Shown here one piece after another: positions 45,023-53,426 of a stretch of DNA of 64,000 nt. The position numbers and the translations under genes are program-made. Positions within the stretch are counted from its first letter, which is position 1; each line of letters starts with the position of its first letter. Source of the stretch: Bryocella elongata (lineage in GTDB: Bacteria > Acidobacteriota > Terriglobia > Terriglobales > Acidobacteriaceae); NCBI RefSeq assembly GCF_900108185.1, contig NZ_FNVA01000001.1:1054001-1118000 (forward strand), given 5' to 3'. Below the pieces are notes generated by a model. It saw only the letters and a program-made list of their open reading frames with translations. It did not search any database and had not been told where the DNA came from.

Positions 45023-45538
45023 ATGAGTACCGTACCCGCATGGTTTGAGCGCCGCTTCGAGTTCAACTTTCCCCTGGAGCTGATGCCGAACCTGCTGGCA
45101 AGGCTTCGCGGAACACCGGCGCGGCTTGAAGAGGCAGTTCGAGGCACGTCTGCGGAGTCTCTGACACAACGGCCTTCGGGCAAGTGGTCGGTGCAGGAGC
45201 AAGCCGGACACCTGCTCGTGATGGAGCCGCTGTGGCTCGCGCGGGTGGAGGACTATGTGCGGGGCAGCGAGGGGCTGACGGTCGCCGACCTGCAGAACCG
45301 GGCCACCGACGAGGCTGACTTCAATGCGCAGACGCTCGATGGGATCCTGAGCGGCTTTCGTATGGCGCGGGGACAGCTCGTCGCGCGGGTAGAGTCGCTG
45401 GAGCCTGCACTGTACGGCAGGGCGATCCCGCACCCGCGGCTGAAGACGCCGATGCGGCTGGTCGATCACCTGTACTTCGTGGCGGAGCATGACGATCATC
45501 ACCTGGCGGAGATGCATCGCCTGCTGTCCGGCGCGTAA
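45023..45538 (+). CDS. DinB-family four-helix metalloprotein
   Basis: This 171-residue protein belongs to the DinB/YfiT-like superfamily of four-helix bundles, many of which are metal-dependent thiol transferases or bacillithiol/mycothiol-linked enzymes. The start at 45023 has AGGAGAG about 6 bases upstream. The metal ligands are visible as the His in EQAGHLLVMEPLW and the HDDHHLAEMH cluster in the last helix, and all three expected His are present. KWSVQEQAGHL is the usual start of helix 2. It has no signal peptide. It forms its own unit, ended by a hairpin before the convergent propeller gene. The substrate is unknown. Confidence 0.88.
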   Translation: MSTVPAWFERRFEFNFPLELMPNLLARLRGTPARLEEAVRGTSAESLTQRPSGKWSVQEQAGHLLVMEPLWLARVEDYVRGSEGLTVADLQNRATDEADFNAQTLDGILSGFRMARGQLVARVESLEPALYGRAIPHPRLKTPMRLVDHLYFVAEHDDHHLAEMHRLLSGA

Positions 45539-45564
45539 CGTTGATGCCCGAGCTACAGCCGAGG

Positions 45565-45597
45565 GTCCCCTCCACGACGCGAGATCGCAGAGGGGAC
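45565..45597. terminator. candidate bidirectional terminator
   Basis: gtcccctc (45565-45572) pairs with gaggggac (45590-45597) across a 17-base loop between the convergent DinB and propeller genes. The long loop and lack of a T-run lower confidence. Confidence 0.45.
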
Positions 45598-45612
45598 TTC
45601 GGTAGACGGGTG

Positions 45613-46506
45613 CTATGAACCCGAGAGGTAGGCGACGTTGAGATTGTCGTTCCCGTTGCCCTTCCACGCGGCGTAGACCTTGCGGTCGTGCGAACACATC
45701 CCGATGGCCTGTGTGGTGCCTTCGTTGGTGGCTGTGTACTTCCCTCCGAAGGTTGTGCCGTTCACGGAGCTCTCGAAGTTGAGGTCGGGGTTGCCGTCGC
45801 CCTTCCAGCCGAGATAGAGCCGCCCGTTGTTGGTGGTCAACGAGGGAGATACCGGGCTGGTGTCGGAGAGGATCGCCTTGTCGATGAGCCCAACGATGTC
45901 GTTGCCGGTCATCGCGACCCTGGCAACGTTGAGATCATCGTTGCCTTCCCCCTTCCACGAGATATAGAGCGTGTTGTTCATGACACTCAGTGATGGAGCC
46001 TGGGCGCTGGTCTCGCTGGAGGTGCATTTGTGGCCGAAGCTGGCGCCGTTGTCGGAGGAGTACATGACGTTGAGGTTGGTGTTGCCCTCACCTCTCCATG
46101 CGATGAAGAGCCGGCCGTTGGAGGATGCAATGGCCGGGGTGAAGGGGCTCGTGTCGCTGAGTGTGACCTTGTTGCTGAGGCCGGTGATGTGATCTCCCGC
46201 AACGGAGACGCGAGCGACGTTGAGGTCAGCGTTGCCACCGTCGCCACGCCACGCAACGAACAGCGTGTTGTTGTGCACACACAGCGACGGCGCGGCGGGA
46301 CTGGTCTCGGGCGAGGTCATCTTGTTGATGAAGGTATGGCCGTCGTCGGTGGAACACATCACGTTGAGGTTGTCATTGCCATCGCCCTTCCAGGCGATAT
46401 AGATAATGCCGTTGAAGGAGGCGAGAGCGGGTCCAAGGGGGCTGGTGTCTCCGAGGGTGACCTTGCCTTCGAGTGCAAGTGTCGCGGCGGTAGCAGTGTT
46501 TGGCAT
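45613..46506 (-). CDS. six-repeat beta-propeller (lectin/sialidase-like) protein without signal peptide
   Basis: This 297-residue protein consists of six repeats of about 45-50 residues, each with a W(K/R)GxGNxxLN motif (WKGDGNDNLNV, WRGDGGNADLNV, WRGEGNTNLNV, WKGEGNDDLNV, WKGDGNPDLNF, WKGNGNDNLNV). Odd repeats end in an Asp-box-like S-x-D/N-x-G-x-x-F. Even repeats 2 and 4 end in an ARVxxxG segment, so the protein looks like tandem copies of a two-blade unit. The start at 46506 has GGAAAGGA 6 bases upstream; ATG 46512 directly abuts that site. There is no signal peptide. A carbohydrate-binding propeller is likely; no sialidase catalytic residues are evident. Confidence 0.8.
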   Translation of the reverse strand: MPNTATAATLALEGKVTLGDTSPLGPALASFNGIIYIAWKGDGNDNLNVMCSTDDGHTFINKMTSPETSPAAPSLCVHNNTLFVAWRGDGGNADLNVARVSVAGDHITGLSNKVTLSDTSPFTPAIASSNGRLFIAWRGEGNTNLNVMYSSDNGASFGHKCTSSETSAQAPSLSVMNNTLYISWKGEGNDDLNVARVAMTGNDIVGLIDKAILSDTSPVSPSLTTNNGRLYLGWKGDGNPDLNFESSVNGTTFGGKYTATNEGTTQAIGMCSHDRKVYAAWKGNGNDNLNVAYLSGS

Positions 46507-46866
46507 GTGCATTCCTTTCCTGTTTTCCCGTAGCGTGAGAGGCATCTGGAGGAAACTCGGTGAGATTCGGCCAAGTGCCACGTGATGGAGGAATGGGAGT
46601 GGGAGCCGCAGGGCGCGGCTGAGACTCTCGCTGGCGCCTGCTGGGGGCAGGTGCGAGGACCAGTCACGATCGGGCGATGTGGCGGGGTGACGCCCAAAGC
46701 CAGTCGACGACACAGGCATCGCGAGGAACATTTGCAGTGCCTGATAGCCGGGAGATTACGCCCGATACGGGGCCGCGGCCATCGTCGAAGAAGAATCTTC
46801 GGTAGGGCAGTTCTCTTTCAGGAAGCACCGTGGGAACGGTGGTGCGGTTGAGGTATTTGGGGCATG
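46507..46866. other. intergenic region without a supported gene
   Basis: This 360-base region is upstream of the propeller gene and downstream of the cold-shock gene, both on the minus strand. A short plus-strand frame (46582-46851) is rich in Arg, Gly and Trp in the way of a shadow frame and has no ribosome site. The region presumably holds the propeller-gene promoter, but I cannot point to it. Confidence 0.4.
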
Positions 46867-46898
46867 CCAAAGGCCGGTCGCAAGCGACCGGCCTTTGG
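46867..46898 (-). terminator. terminator after the cold-shock gene
   Basis: A perfect stem (46867-46881 with 46884-46898, tight loop) lies 20 bases past the cold-shock stop on the minus strand. The arms include ccaaaggccgg/ccggcctttgg. Confidence 0.82.
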
Positions 46899-46918
46899 TG
46901 ATTCAGTGGGCGAAAAGC

Positions 46919-47119
46919 TTACAGAGGCTGTACGCGCTCGGCCTGGAGGCCCTTGGGTCCCTTGACGACTTCGAACTGAACGGCCTGGCCTTCCTGAAGG
47001 CTGCGGAAGCCGTTGCTCTGAATCGCCGAGTGATGTACGAAAACATCGGGGCCGGACTGACGGCTGATGAAGCCAAAGCCCTTCGCATCGTTAAACCACT
47101 TCACTGTTCCCTGTTCCAT
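46919..47119 (-). CDS. cold-shock protein (CspA family)
   Basis: This 66-residue OB-fold protein binds single-stranded RNA or DNA and melts RNA structure. It starts at [18 protein letters not shown], where RNP1 (KGFGFI) is seen, and continues with RNP2 (VFVHHSAI). The chain length is exactly that of the CspA family. The frame is open 30 codons further upstream but those lack any family match. AGGAC lies about 7-11 bases before the chosen ATG. The gene has its own strong terminator. The roughly 170-base leader region toward oxyR may carry a cold-responsive 5' UTR, though I see no clear cold-box. Confidence 0.95.
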   Translation of the reverse strand: MEQGTVKWFNDAKGFGFISRQSGPDVFVHHSAIQSNGFRSLQEGQAVQFEVVKGPKGLQAERVQPL

Positions 47120-47289
47120 TTGTGCTTGTCCTTGTACTGCAAAATTGGATGTTCCGCGAAACGCAATTTGGCGTTGATTGCGTGTAGAGCGTACAGCCAG
47201 AACAAGCAAAGAAGACCAGACGGAATTCGCACGTCCGTCTCCGATTGTACACCCGGGAGCAGCAGCCGCCAGACGGAAAGCAGGAAATT

Positions 47290-48180
47290 TCAGACGGGCT
47301 TCGGGATCTCCCGCGCCATCGTCCGGAGCCAGCGGGTGAACGCGGCGAGCGGTTTGAAGCTGCCGCTGGAACGAAGGCGGCCGTAGCCGATCTGGCGGAA
47401 CTGAGGGCGTGGCAGGGGTTGCACGGAGCAGCCGACAGCAAATGCTGCCGCCATCGCGGGCGCGATGGTAATGCCAGCGCCTGACGCCACCAGGGGGAAG
47501 ATCGTCCCAAAGTGATTCGACTCGAAGACGGGCGAGGTCTCCGTGCGGGAGCGTTTGCAGGCGGTGAGCATGTCGTCGCGGAAGCAGTGCCCCTCCTTGA
47601 GGAGGAGGAGACGCTCGGCCGAGAGGTCGAATCCGCGGACCTCGCTGGGCGCTGCCAATCGGTGCCCGGGGGGCGTGACGAGGACGAGCGGATCCCGCAG
47701 GAGTGCGCTGCAGACGATGCCGTCGGAGTGGAGCGGGAGGCTCACGATGATGAGGTCTAGCTCCCCGGTAAGCAGGTCGTCGACGAGGCGCTCTGTGAGG
47801 TCCTCGGTCAGCGTGATCTCAACCTCCGGGAACTCGCGCTGAAAGGCCGGAAGATGTGGCGCGATGAGGTACGGCAGGATCGTTGGGATGACCCCGACGC
47901 GTAGCGGGCCGCGGATGTCGGTCTCGAGCTGGCGAACCTGGGCGGCGGCGCGCTTGGTGCTGGAGAGGATCTCCTGCGCAGCTGGATAGAAGACGGTACC
48001 CGCCTGGGTCAGGCGCAAGGCTCGGCCCTGGCGTCCGAAGAGCTGCGCTCCGATGGACTTTTCGAGCTTGCGGATCTGCTGCGAGAGGGTGGGTTGCGAG
48101 ACGCCCTGCTGCTCTGCGGCGCGGGTAAAGCTGCCCGCCTTGACGATCGCGCAGAAGTAGCGGAGTTGATGGAGTTCCAT
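47290..48180 (-). CDS. oxyR: OxyR-type LysR regulator with conserved redox cysteines
   Basis: This 296-residue LysR-family regulator has the winged helix-turn-helix at the N-terminus ([23 protein letters not shown]). The C-terminal domain holds [16 protein letters not shown], with Cys at 199 and 208. This is the same spacing and numbering as the peroxide-sensing pair of Escherichia coli OxyR when the ATG at 48180 is used, which supports that start over the TTG at 48186. It should sense hydrogen peroxide by disulfide formation and activate antioxidant genes. None of the usual targets (catalase, ahpC, dps) is adjacent; its neighbours are cold-shock and hemC genes. Confidence 0.88.
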   Translation of the reverse strand: MELHQLRYFCAIVKAGSFTRAAEQQGVSQPTLSQQIRKLEKSIGAQLFGRQGRALRLTQAGTVFYPAAQEILSSTKRAAAQVRQLETDIRGPLRVGVIPTILPYLIAPHLPAFQREFPEVEITLTEDLTERLVDDLLTGELDLIIVSLPLHSDGIVCSALLRDPLVLVTPPGHRLAAPSEVRGFDLSAERLLLLKEGHCFRDDMLTACKRSRTETSPVFESNHFGTIFPLVASGAGITIAPAMAAAFAVGCSVQPLPRPQFRQIGYGRLRSSGSFKPLAAFTRWLRTMAREIPKPV

Positions 48181-48279
48181 AGGCAATGACTATGGTACGC
48201 CGCGGGCCTCGACTAAGATGCGGGCGGCTGGGTTCAGTTCGCCAGATGCCAGTCTCCCAGATGCCAGTACGGCGAGCCC

Positions 48280-48299
48280 GGGTCCGAGAATCCGGACCC
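48280..48299. terminator. candidate hairpin downstream of hemC
   Basis: gggtccg (48280-48286) pairs with cggaccc (48293-48299), 22 bases beyond the hemC stop. No T-run follows on the minus strand, so this is a weak terminator candidate. Two copies of ccagatgccagt lie just beside it (from about 48242, period 15). Confidence 0.4.
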
Positions 48300-48321
48300 C
48301 AGGCAACCGGTTCTGTCTGCT

Positions 48322-49302
48322 TCAGGCCGTCTGGGAGAGGAGTTCGATTGCGCCGAGAGCCTTGAGCTCTTCGGCTACAGCGTGGCCGAGGTCGATCGCG
48401 GCGATGCCTACCGGCGCCTTGCGCAGCACGTGGGCGACTTGCTCGCCGTCAGGAGCGACCACCATCGCGTGCAGGTGGTAGTGGTCATCGACGCGATGGC
48501 AGAAGGCTCCGAGGGGGAGCTGGCAACCTCCGCCGAGGGCGGCGAGGACTGTGCGTTCGGCTGAGACGGCAAACTCCGTCGCGGGGTCATTCAGCGAGCG
48601 GACAGCATCGTAGACGAAGGCATCGCGCTCGGCGTCGGGGCCTGCGGCGGCGGGATATGGTTTGCGAGTCTCGAGACCCAGCGCTCCCTGGCCGGGAGCC
48701 GGTGTGATCTCGTCAACGCTGAAGCGCTGGTGGACATGCTCGGTTCGTCCGAGGCGATCGAGCCCGGCGGAGGCGAGCACGAGAGCGTCGCACTGACCTT
48801 CGCTCCACTTGCGCAGGCGGGTGTCGATGTTGCCGCGCATCGCGACGAACTCCAGGTCGGGGCGCAGGGCGAGAAGCATGGCCTGACGGCGCGGGCTGGT
48901 GGTGCCGATCTTCGCGCCCATGGGGAGCATGTGCAGGCCCCAATGCTCTTCACAGATGAAAGCGTCGCGGGCATCGACGCGGGTCGGAATCGCGGCCAGC
49001 GTGAAGCGGGACTCTAGCTCGGTCGGAAGATCCTTGAGCGAGTGGACAGCGAGATCGATGCGACCGGCCGCGAGCGCTTCTTCAATCTCCTTGATGAAGA
49101 TGCCCTTGCCGTCGATGGGGGTGCCGTCGGCATAGGTCCTGGGCGCGACGAAGTTGGGGTCCTGCATGCGGTCGCCGATGGTGCGGATGACCTCGATTTC
49201 GACCGTGTGGCCCTTGTCGCGCAGCAGCGCAGCGATGTGGTTGGCCTGCCAGAGCGCGAGCTCAGAGCCGCGCGAACCGATGCGAATGGTGGGTGTCGTC
49301 AT
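48322..49302 (-). CDS. hemC: hydroxymethylbilane synthase (porphobilinogen deaminase)
   Basis: HemC joins four porphobilinogens into hydroxymethylbilane in the cytoplasm. The 326-residue chain starts at the ATG at 49302 (TTPTIRIGSRGSELALWQA). It has AVHSLKDLPT with the catalytic Asp, GTTSPRRQAMLL and RGNIDTRLRKW for substrate binding, APGQGALGLE, and the dipyrromethane-cofactor Cys260 in GGGCQLPLGAF. All key residues are present. It is on the same strand as hemA and the ccsA-like gene further upstream, but two plus-strand genes lie between them. Confidence 0.97.
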   Translation of the reverse strand: MTTPTIRIGSRGSELALWQANHIAALLRDKGHTVEIEVIRTIGDRMQDPNFVAPRTYADGTPIDGKGIFIKEIEEALAAGRIDLAVHSLKDLPTELESRFTLAAIPTRVDARDAFICEEHWGLHMLPMGAKIGTTSPRRQAMLLALRPDLEFVAMRGNIDTRLRKWSEGQCDALVLASAGLDRLGRTEHVHQRFSVDEITPAPGQGALGLETRKPYPAAAGPDAERDAFVYDAVRSLNDPATEFAVSAERTVLAALGGGCQLPLGAFCHRVDDHYHLHAMVVAPDGEQVAHVLRKAPVGIAAIDLGHAVAEELKALGAIELLSQTA

Positions 49303-49377
49303 CCCGATAAGGATACGCCTGTGGCGTGATCCGGATGTGTGCAGGCTCACATGACGCGCGAGGGCTACGATGGAGGA

Positions 49378-50235
49378 ATGAAGTTTCTCAGGTTACTCGC
49401 TCTCGGGTCGATGTGTGCTGCTCTCACCATGGGGGCCGGGGCCCAGGGCTACGAGTCCGAGAAGCCCATGGGGGCCATGGCCCAGGAGAAGCCGGCGTAC
49501 CTCGCGCATGCCGGGCTGGAGCAACGGCTTGGGGAGTCGCTGCCGATGGCTGCGACCTATACCGATGAGACGGGACGCACCGGGGCCTTGGGGTCGTGGT
49601 TTGCGCACAAGCCGGTGGTCATGGCGGAGGTGTACTACAAGTGCGCGATGCTCTGTCCCCAGGTGCTGCATGGGCTTGCCACGGCGGTGAAGCAGACGAC
49701 GCTGACTCCGGGCAAGGACTATGACGTACTGGTGTTGAGCATCGATCCCATGGATACGCCCGCAGATGCAGCGACGCAGAAGAGGGACTTCCTGGCGCAG
49801 GCAGGATGGACAAACGACTCGCGCGCAGCGGCTTCCGTGCACTTTCTTACCGGGCCGCCAAGCTCCATCGAAGCGACCTCGGCAGCGAGCGGCTTCCATT
49901 TTGTGCGTGTCCCCGGCCCGGACGGCAAGATGGATCAGTTCGCGCACTCGAGCGTGATTCTGTTTGCGACGGCCGAGGGGAAGCTTTCGAAGTACCTCTC
50001 GGGCATCGAGTACCAACCCCGCGATGTGCGGCTTGCGCTGTTGGACGCGGGAGAAAAGAAGATCAGCAACCCGGTCGACCTGTTCATCCTGTACTGCTGC
50101 AGCTACAACCCCGCGCAGGGAGCGTACACGGTAAGCGTTCTGCATGTGCTCGGGCTTGCCGCGGCCTGCAGCCTGGCTGCGGTGATAGGCATGGTCTTCC
50201 TTCTGATGCGCAAGCCACGCAGTATGACTGTGTAG
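49378..50235 (+). CDS. SCO family copper chaperone-like protein
   Basis: SCO proteins help build the CuA site of cytochrome oxidase or act as thiol reductants in the periplasm. This 285-residue chain has a signal peptide (KFLRLLALGSMCAALTMGAGAQ) and the CxxxC copper site C89-C93 in YYKCAMLCPQVL. The third ligand His lies in FAHSSVILF. A C-terminal transmembrane helix (VLGLAAACSLAAVIGMVFLLM) anchors it, which is a variant seen in several Acidobacteriota. GGAGG lies only one base before the chosen ATG; an upstream ATG at 49351 is possible. No oxidase genes are in view, but heme genes flank it. Confidence 0.92.
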   Translation: MKFLRLLALGSMCAALTMGAGAQGYESEKPMGAMAQEKPAYLAHAGLEQRLGESLPMAATYTDETGRTGALGSWFAHKPVVMAEVYYKCAMLCPQVLHGLATAVKQTTLTPGKDYDVLVLSIDPMDTPADAATQKRDFLAQAGWTNDSRAAASVHFLTGPPSSIEATSAASGFHFVRVPGPDGKMDQFAHSSVILFATAEGKLSKYLSGIEYQPRDVRLALLDAGEKKISNPVDLFILYCCSYNPAQGAYTVSVLHVLGLAAACSLAAVIGMVFLLMRKPRSMTV

Positions 50236-50287
50236 CAAACTTGAACGCATCGCTCGATTCGTCAGACGCATCTCAACATGCAACAAG

Positions 50288-50950
50288 ATGAACGTTCTCT
50301 TATTTGGGGCCAGCGGTATGGTGGGGCAGGGTGTACTTCACACCTGTCTTGAGGATTCACGGGTCGAGCGAATCCTGGTGGTGACGCGGAAGGTACTGGA
50401 CAGTACCTCGCCGAAGGTCGAGCAGCTGGTGCGACAGGACTTCCTCGACTGGAGCGATGTGGAGGACCGCTTTGCCGGGTTCGACACGTGCTTTTTCTGC
50501 CTGGGAGTGTCGTCTGTGGGTATGGACGAAGCGCGGTATCGCGCGGTCACTTACGACATCACAATGGCCGTAGCGTTAATGCTGGAGCGTGTGGGCTCGC
50601 TGCGGACCTTCATCTATGTCTCCGGTGCAGGCACCAACGCGCAGGGCCGGCAGATGTGGGCTCGCGTCAAGGGCCAGACGGAGAGTGCGTTGCTGCTGCT
50701 TCCCTTCCGGCAGATTTACTGCTTCCGTCCGGGCTACATTCAGCCGATGCATGGTGTGCAGTCGAAGACTGGCTGGTACAACGCCATCTACAAAGTCGCG
50801 GGCTGGATGTATCCGGTGTTGCGGGCGTTGGCGCCGAAGTACGTCATTACAACGGATGAGATTGGCACTGCGATGATCGGGGTGAGCGAGCGTGGGTTTT
50901 CTCGAGGGATTCTCGAGAGCGTGGACATACGGGACGCGGCGAAGGTGTAG
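50288..50950 (+). CDS. NAD(P)-binding short-chain dehydrogenase/epimerase-like protein
   Basis: This 220-residue protein has an N-terminal Rossmann nucleotide motif (LLFGASGMVGQGVL) and atypical-SDR features: the strand DTCFFCLGVSSVGM, TFIYVSGAG, and WARVKGQTESALLLL with the Lys that follows the active region. The usual YxxxK Tyr is not obvious, so catalysis is uncertain. Such proteins act as quinone or NADPH sensors, or as epimerase-like enzymes. It follows the SCO gene by 52 bases on the same strand, and may be co-transcribed with it. A repeat lies downstream. Confidence 0.8.
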   Translation: MNVLLFGASGMVGQGVLHTCLEDSRVERILVVTRKVLDSTSPKVEQLVRQDFLDWSDVEDRFAGFDTCFFCLGVSSVGMDEARYRAVTYDITMAVALMLERVGSLRTFIYVSGAGTNAQGRQMWARVKGQTESALLLLPFRQIYCFRPGYIQPMHGVQSKTGWYNAIYKVAGWMYPVLRALAPKYVITTDEIGTAMIGVSERGFSRGILESVDIRDAAKV

Positions 50951-50996
50951 CGCGTTGCGTGGCTGAAAGCGTCGAGAGATGTGCTGGGACAAACGG

Positions 50997-51062
50997 AGCG
51001 GCGGGTCCTTCGACTGCGCGTGTCGCAGCTACGCCGCGCCCGTTTCGCTCAGGATGACGCTT
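50997..51062. repeat. intergenic repeat of a type common in Acidobacteriota
   Basis: This GC-rich segment between two convergent genes includes ggtccttcgactgcgc and cgctcaggatgac (51046-51058), the same 13-mer as in the ALDH16 linker at 42551. It looks like a copy of a dispersed short repeat and holds no gene. Confidence 0.55.
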
Positions 51063-51090
51063 GTTTTCAGTGCAAGGGAAAGCGCGCCGA

Positions 51091-52512
51091 TTACTCGCCG
51101 CGTTGCTTCTGGGCGGCTTTGAGCGCTGCGATCTGCGGGTGAAGGAGCTTTGCGGCGAAGGCCTTCATCGCAGATTCGATGGTCGCGAGCTGCTCGGGAG
51201 AGAGTGGCTGGCCGGCGAGGCGATGGGTGAGCTTGGCGAGCTCCTGCTGGCGGGTCGCATCGGCGTCGGCGAGGAGCTGCTTGATGGCCTCGGCTGCAGG
51301 AGCAAGTGACAGGCGCTCGCGGTAGGCTTCGACCTCGGCTTTGACGATGCTCTCGGCGGCCGCGGCCTCGCGGGAGCGGTTCTCCTGATTGGCGACGGCG
51401 ACTTCCTGGAGATCGTCGATGTCGTAGACGAAGCAGCCATCGACCTTGTTCACATCAGGAGAGACATCGCGAGGGACCGCGATGTCGATGAAGAAGACCG
51501 GGCGGTTCTTGCGGCGCTGCTGCATGGCGCGCGCGTTCGCCGGCGTGAAGATGGCTCCGCCGCCCAGCGCCGCAGCGCCCGTCGAGGTGAGGATGATGTC
51601 TGCGCGATGCGCCTGCTCGTGCAGCTGGTTGAACGGGATGATGCCGGTGGTGATGGCCGGGGTGCGCAGGCCGTCGGCGATCTTTTCGGCGCGGGCTTCG
51701 GTGCGGTTGGAGACGAGCAGCGTGTTCGCGCCCTGCTGGATGAGGTGGCGTGCGGTGAGCTCGCTCATCTTGCCCGCACCCACCATGAGGATGGTCTTGC
51801 CTGCGAGGGAGCCGAAGATGTTGCGGGCCAACTCTGCGGCCACCGAAGCGACGGAGACGTTGGAGCTGCCGACCTGGGTCTCGGTTCGTACGCGTTTGGC
51901 GACGAAGAAGGCGCGCTGGAGCAAGGGGTCGAGGACGGAGCTGGCGTGTGCGGCACCTGCCTGCGCGGGGGGATCGCTGGCTTCGGCGGAGTGGATCGCG
52001 CCGACCTCACGGGCTACGTTCCAGGCGTGCTTTACCTGGCCGAGGATCTGGGCGTCGCCGACGACCATGGAGTCCAGCGAGCTTGCGACGCGGAAGAGGT
52101 GGTTTACGGCTTCCTGCTCCTGGCGCTCGTAGATGTGGGCCTTGAGCTCGGCCTGCGAGACCTGGAAGAACTCATCGAAGAAGCGCATGACGCGCTCGGT
52201 GGCGGCGAGTTCTTCGCTTGCCGAGGCGGGATCGTGCACGGTGAGAAGCTCGACGCGGTTGCAGGTGGAGACGATCATGGCCTCGCGCACGCCCGGCTGC
52301 TCGACCAGCTTGCGCGTGGCCTCGGCAAGCCGGGAGGTGGGGATGGCGATGCGCTCGCGTACGCCGATGGGCGCAGTCTCATGATTGACACCGACCAGTA
52401 GCAGGCGCGAACGTGCGGGCGCAGCCGATGGCGAACCGCCGTGCGACGAATTGCGCGTCTGCGGTGCTGCCTGTGGCTGCTCTCGAGTTGTGTCCTGAAT
52501 GGCCATGAGCAT
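51091..52512 (-). CDS. hemA: glutamyl-tRNA reductase
   Basis: HemA reduces glutamyl-tRNA to glutamate semialdehyde, the first committed step of heme synthesis by the C5 route. The 473-residue chain has an N-terminal extension of about 35 low-complexity residues. The catalytic domain follows (LLLVGVNHETAPIGVRERIA, with catalytic Cys84 in VSTCNRVELL). Next are the NADPH domain (ILMVGAGKMSELTARHL, PVFFIDIAVPRDVSP) and the C-terminal dimerisation helices. Starts at 52512 or 52506 are both possible. An insert of about 20 residues (SAEASDPPAQAGAAHASSV) interrupts the catalytic domain. It directly follows the ccsA/hemX-like gene, three bases apart. Confidence 0.96.
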   Translation of the reverse strand: MLMAIQDTTREQPQAAPQTRNSSHGGSPSAAPARSRLLLVGVNHETAPIGVRERIAIPTSRLAEATRKLVEQPGVREAMIVSTCNRVELLTVHDPASASEELAATERVMRFFDEFFQVSQAELKAHIYERQEQEAVNHLFRVASSLDSMVVGDAQILGQVKHAWNVAREVGAIHSAEASDPPAQAGAAHASSVLDPLLQRAFFVAKRVRTETQVGSSNVSVASVAAELARNIFGSLAGKTILMVGAGKMSELTARHLIQQGANTLLVSNRTEARAEKIADGLRTPAITTGIIPFNQLHEQAHRADIILTSTGAAALGGGAIFTPANARAMQQRRKNRPVFFIDIAVPRDVSPDVNKVDGCFVYDIDDLQEVAVANQENRSREAAAAESIVKAEVEAYRERLSLAPAAEAIKQLLADADATRQQELAKLTHRLAGQPLSPEQLATIESAMKAFAAKLLHPQIAALKAAQKQRGE

Positions 52513-52515
52513 GAG

Positions 52516-53331
52516 TTAGGGCGTCTTGAAGCGGTGCACGGTGGAGAGCTGGTTCGCGGCCCATACGGCCAGAACCACGACGAAGACGAAGCTGGAGAGG
52601 TAGATGGCGCGGCGGCCACGCAGGCCGGAGTGGCGGCGAATGAAGATCATCAGCATGTAGGCGAGCCACATGGCGACGGAGAGCAGGACCTTGGGATCCT
52701 CGAAGAAGCTGGGGCCGATGGTCTGGAGGGCAACGACGGAGCCGATGAGCAGGCCGGCGGTCATGCAGGGCAGGCCGAAGAGCAGGGACTGCAGGGCGAT
52801 CTGGTCCGTGGTTTCGAGCGGCGGAAGCCACGAACGGCCTTTGCCAGGGCGCTTCTGCTTGAGGCGGCGCTCCTGAATCAGGTACAGCACGTTGGCGATG
52901 AGCGAGAGAAGCAGCGCGGCGTAGGCGGCCAGCAAGAGGGCCACGTGCAGGAAGAGCCAGCCCTGCTGGATCAGCGGATAGCTGAGGGTCTCCGTGCCCG
53001 GCTTGAAGGCGGGGACGATGGTCAGCAGGACCGAGAGCGGCAGCAGCACGATGCCGAAGGAGACGGTGTGGTAGCGCTGGGCGAGGCCGAGGAAGGCGAT
53101 GGCCAGCAGGAGGCCAAACCAGCTGGCGGACTCATGTGCGTCGACCGGCAGCGCACGATGCGCGGCGTAAAGGGTCTCCACGATAGCGACGAAGTGGAAG
53201 AAGACGGCGGCCACGGCGCAGGGGACAGCCACATGCCGCCAGCGGGGGCGGTTGTACAGGGCTGCGGGCAGCACCGCGAGCGCGGCAACACCGTAAAGCA
53301 GAACCGCGACTCGTAGCCAAAGTAGGGACAT
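52516..53331 (-). CDS. CcsA/HemX-like cytochrome c assembly membrane protein
   Basis: This 271-residue polytopic membrane protein has about eight helices. The start at 53331 (SLLWLRVAVLLYGVAAL) places the first helix at the N-terminus. Family segments are HESASWFGLLLAIAF, YPLIQQGWLFLHVALLLAAY, LSLIANVLYLIQERRLK and GRRAIYLSSFVFVVVLAVW, with conserved His residues that could ligate heme in the CcsA/HemX family. It is immediately upstream of hemA in the same unit, the order found in hemX-hemA pairs. Whether it handles heme for cytochrome c assembly or regulates HemA abundance cannot be decided here. Confidence 0.9.
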   Translation of the reverse strand: MSLLWLRVAVLLYGVAALAVLPAALYNRPRWRHVAVPCAVAAVFFHFVAIVETLYAAHRALPVDAHESASWFGLLLAIAFLGLAQRYHTVSFGIVLLPLSVLLTIVPAFKPGTETLSYPLIQQGWLFLHVALLLAAYAALLLSLIANVLYLIQERRLKQKRPGKGRSWLPPLETTDQIALQSLLFGLPCMTAGLLIGSVVALQTIGPSFFEDPKVLLSVAMWLAYMLMIFIRRHSGLRGRRAIYLSSFVFVVVLAVWAANQLSTVHRFKTP

Positions 53332-53426
53332 GCCGGTTGAGCGCGCAACCTCCGCGCGTGACTTCAAGTATATCGGCCCGCGAAGGGGCTGCTGTGACGA
53401 GGGTTACAGCTGTGCGCAAGGAGCGA

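Noticed and set aside
45613..46506. A sialidase activity for the propeller protein
   Set aside because: Asp-box-like turns are present, but the Arg triad and Tyr/Glu nucleophile of sialidases are not evident.
46582..46851. A possible 89-codon gene in the region upstream of the propeller gene
   Set aside because: No ribosome site, and an Arg/Trp/Gly-rich translation typical of chance frames in high-GC DNA.
48241..48270. Two copies of ccagatgccagt with a 15-base period before hemC
   Set aside because: Only two copies, with no matching protein or regulatory context. Too little to claim an operator.
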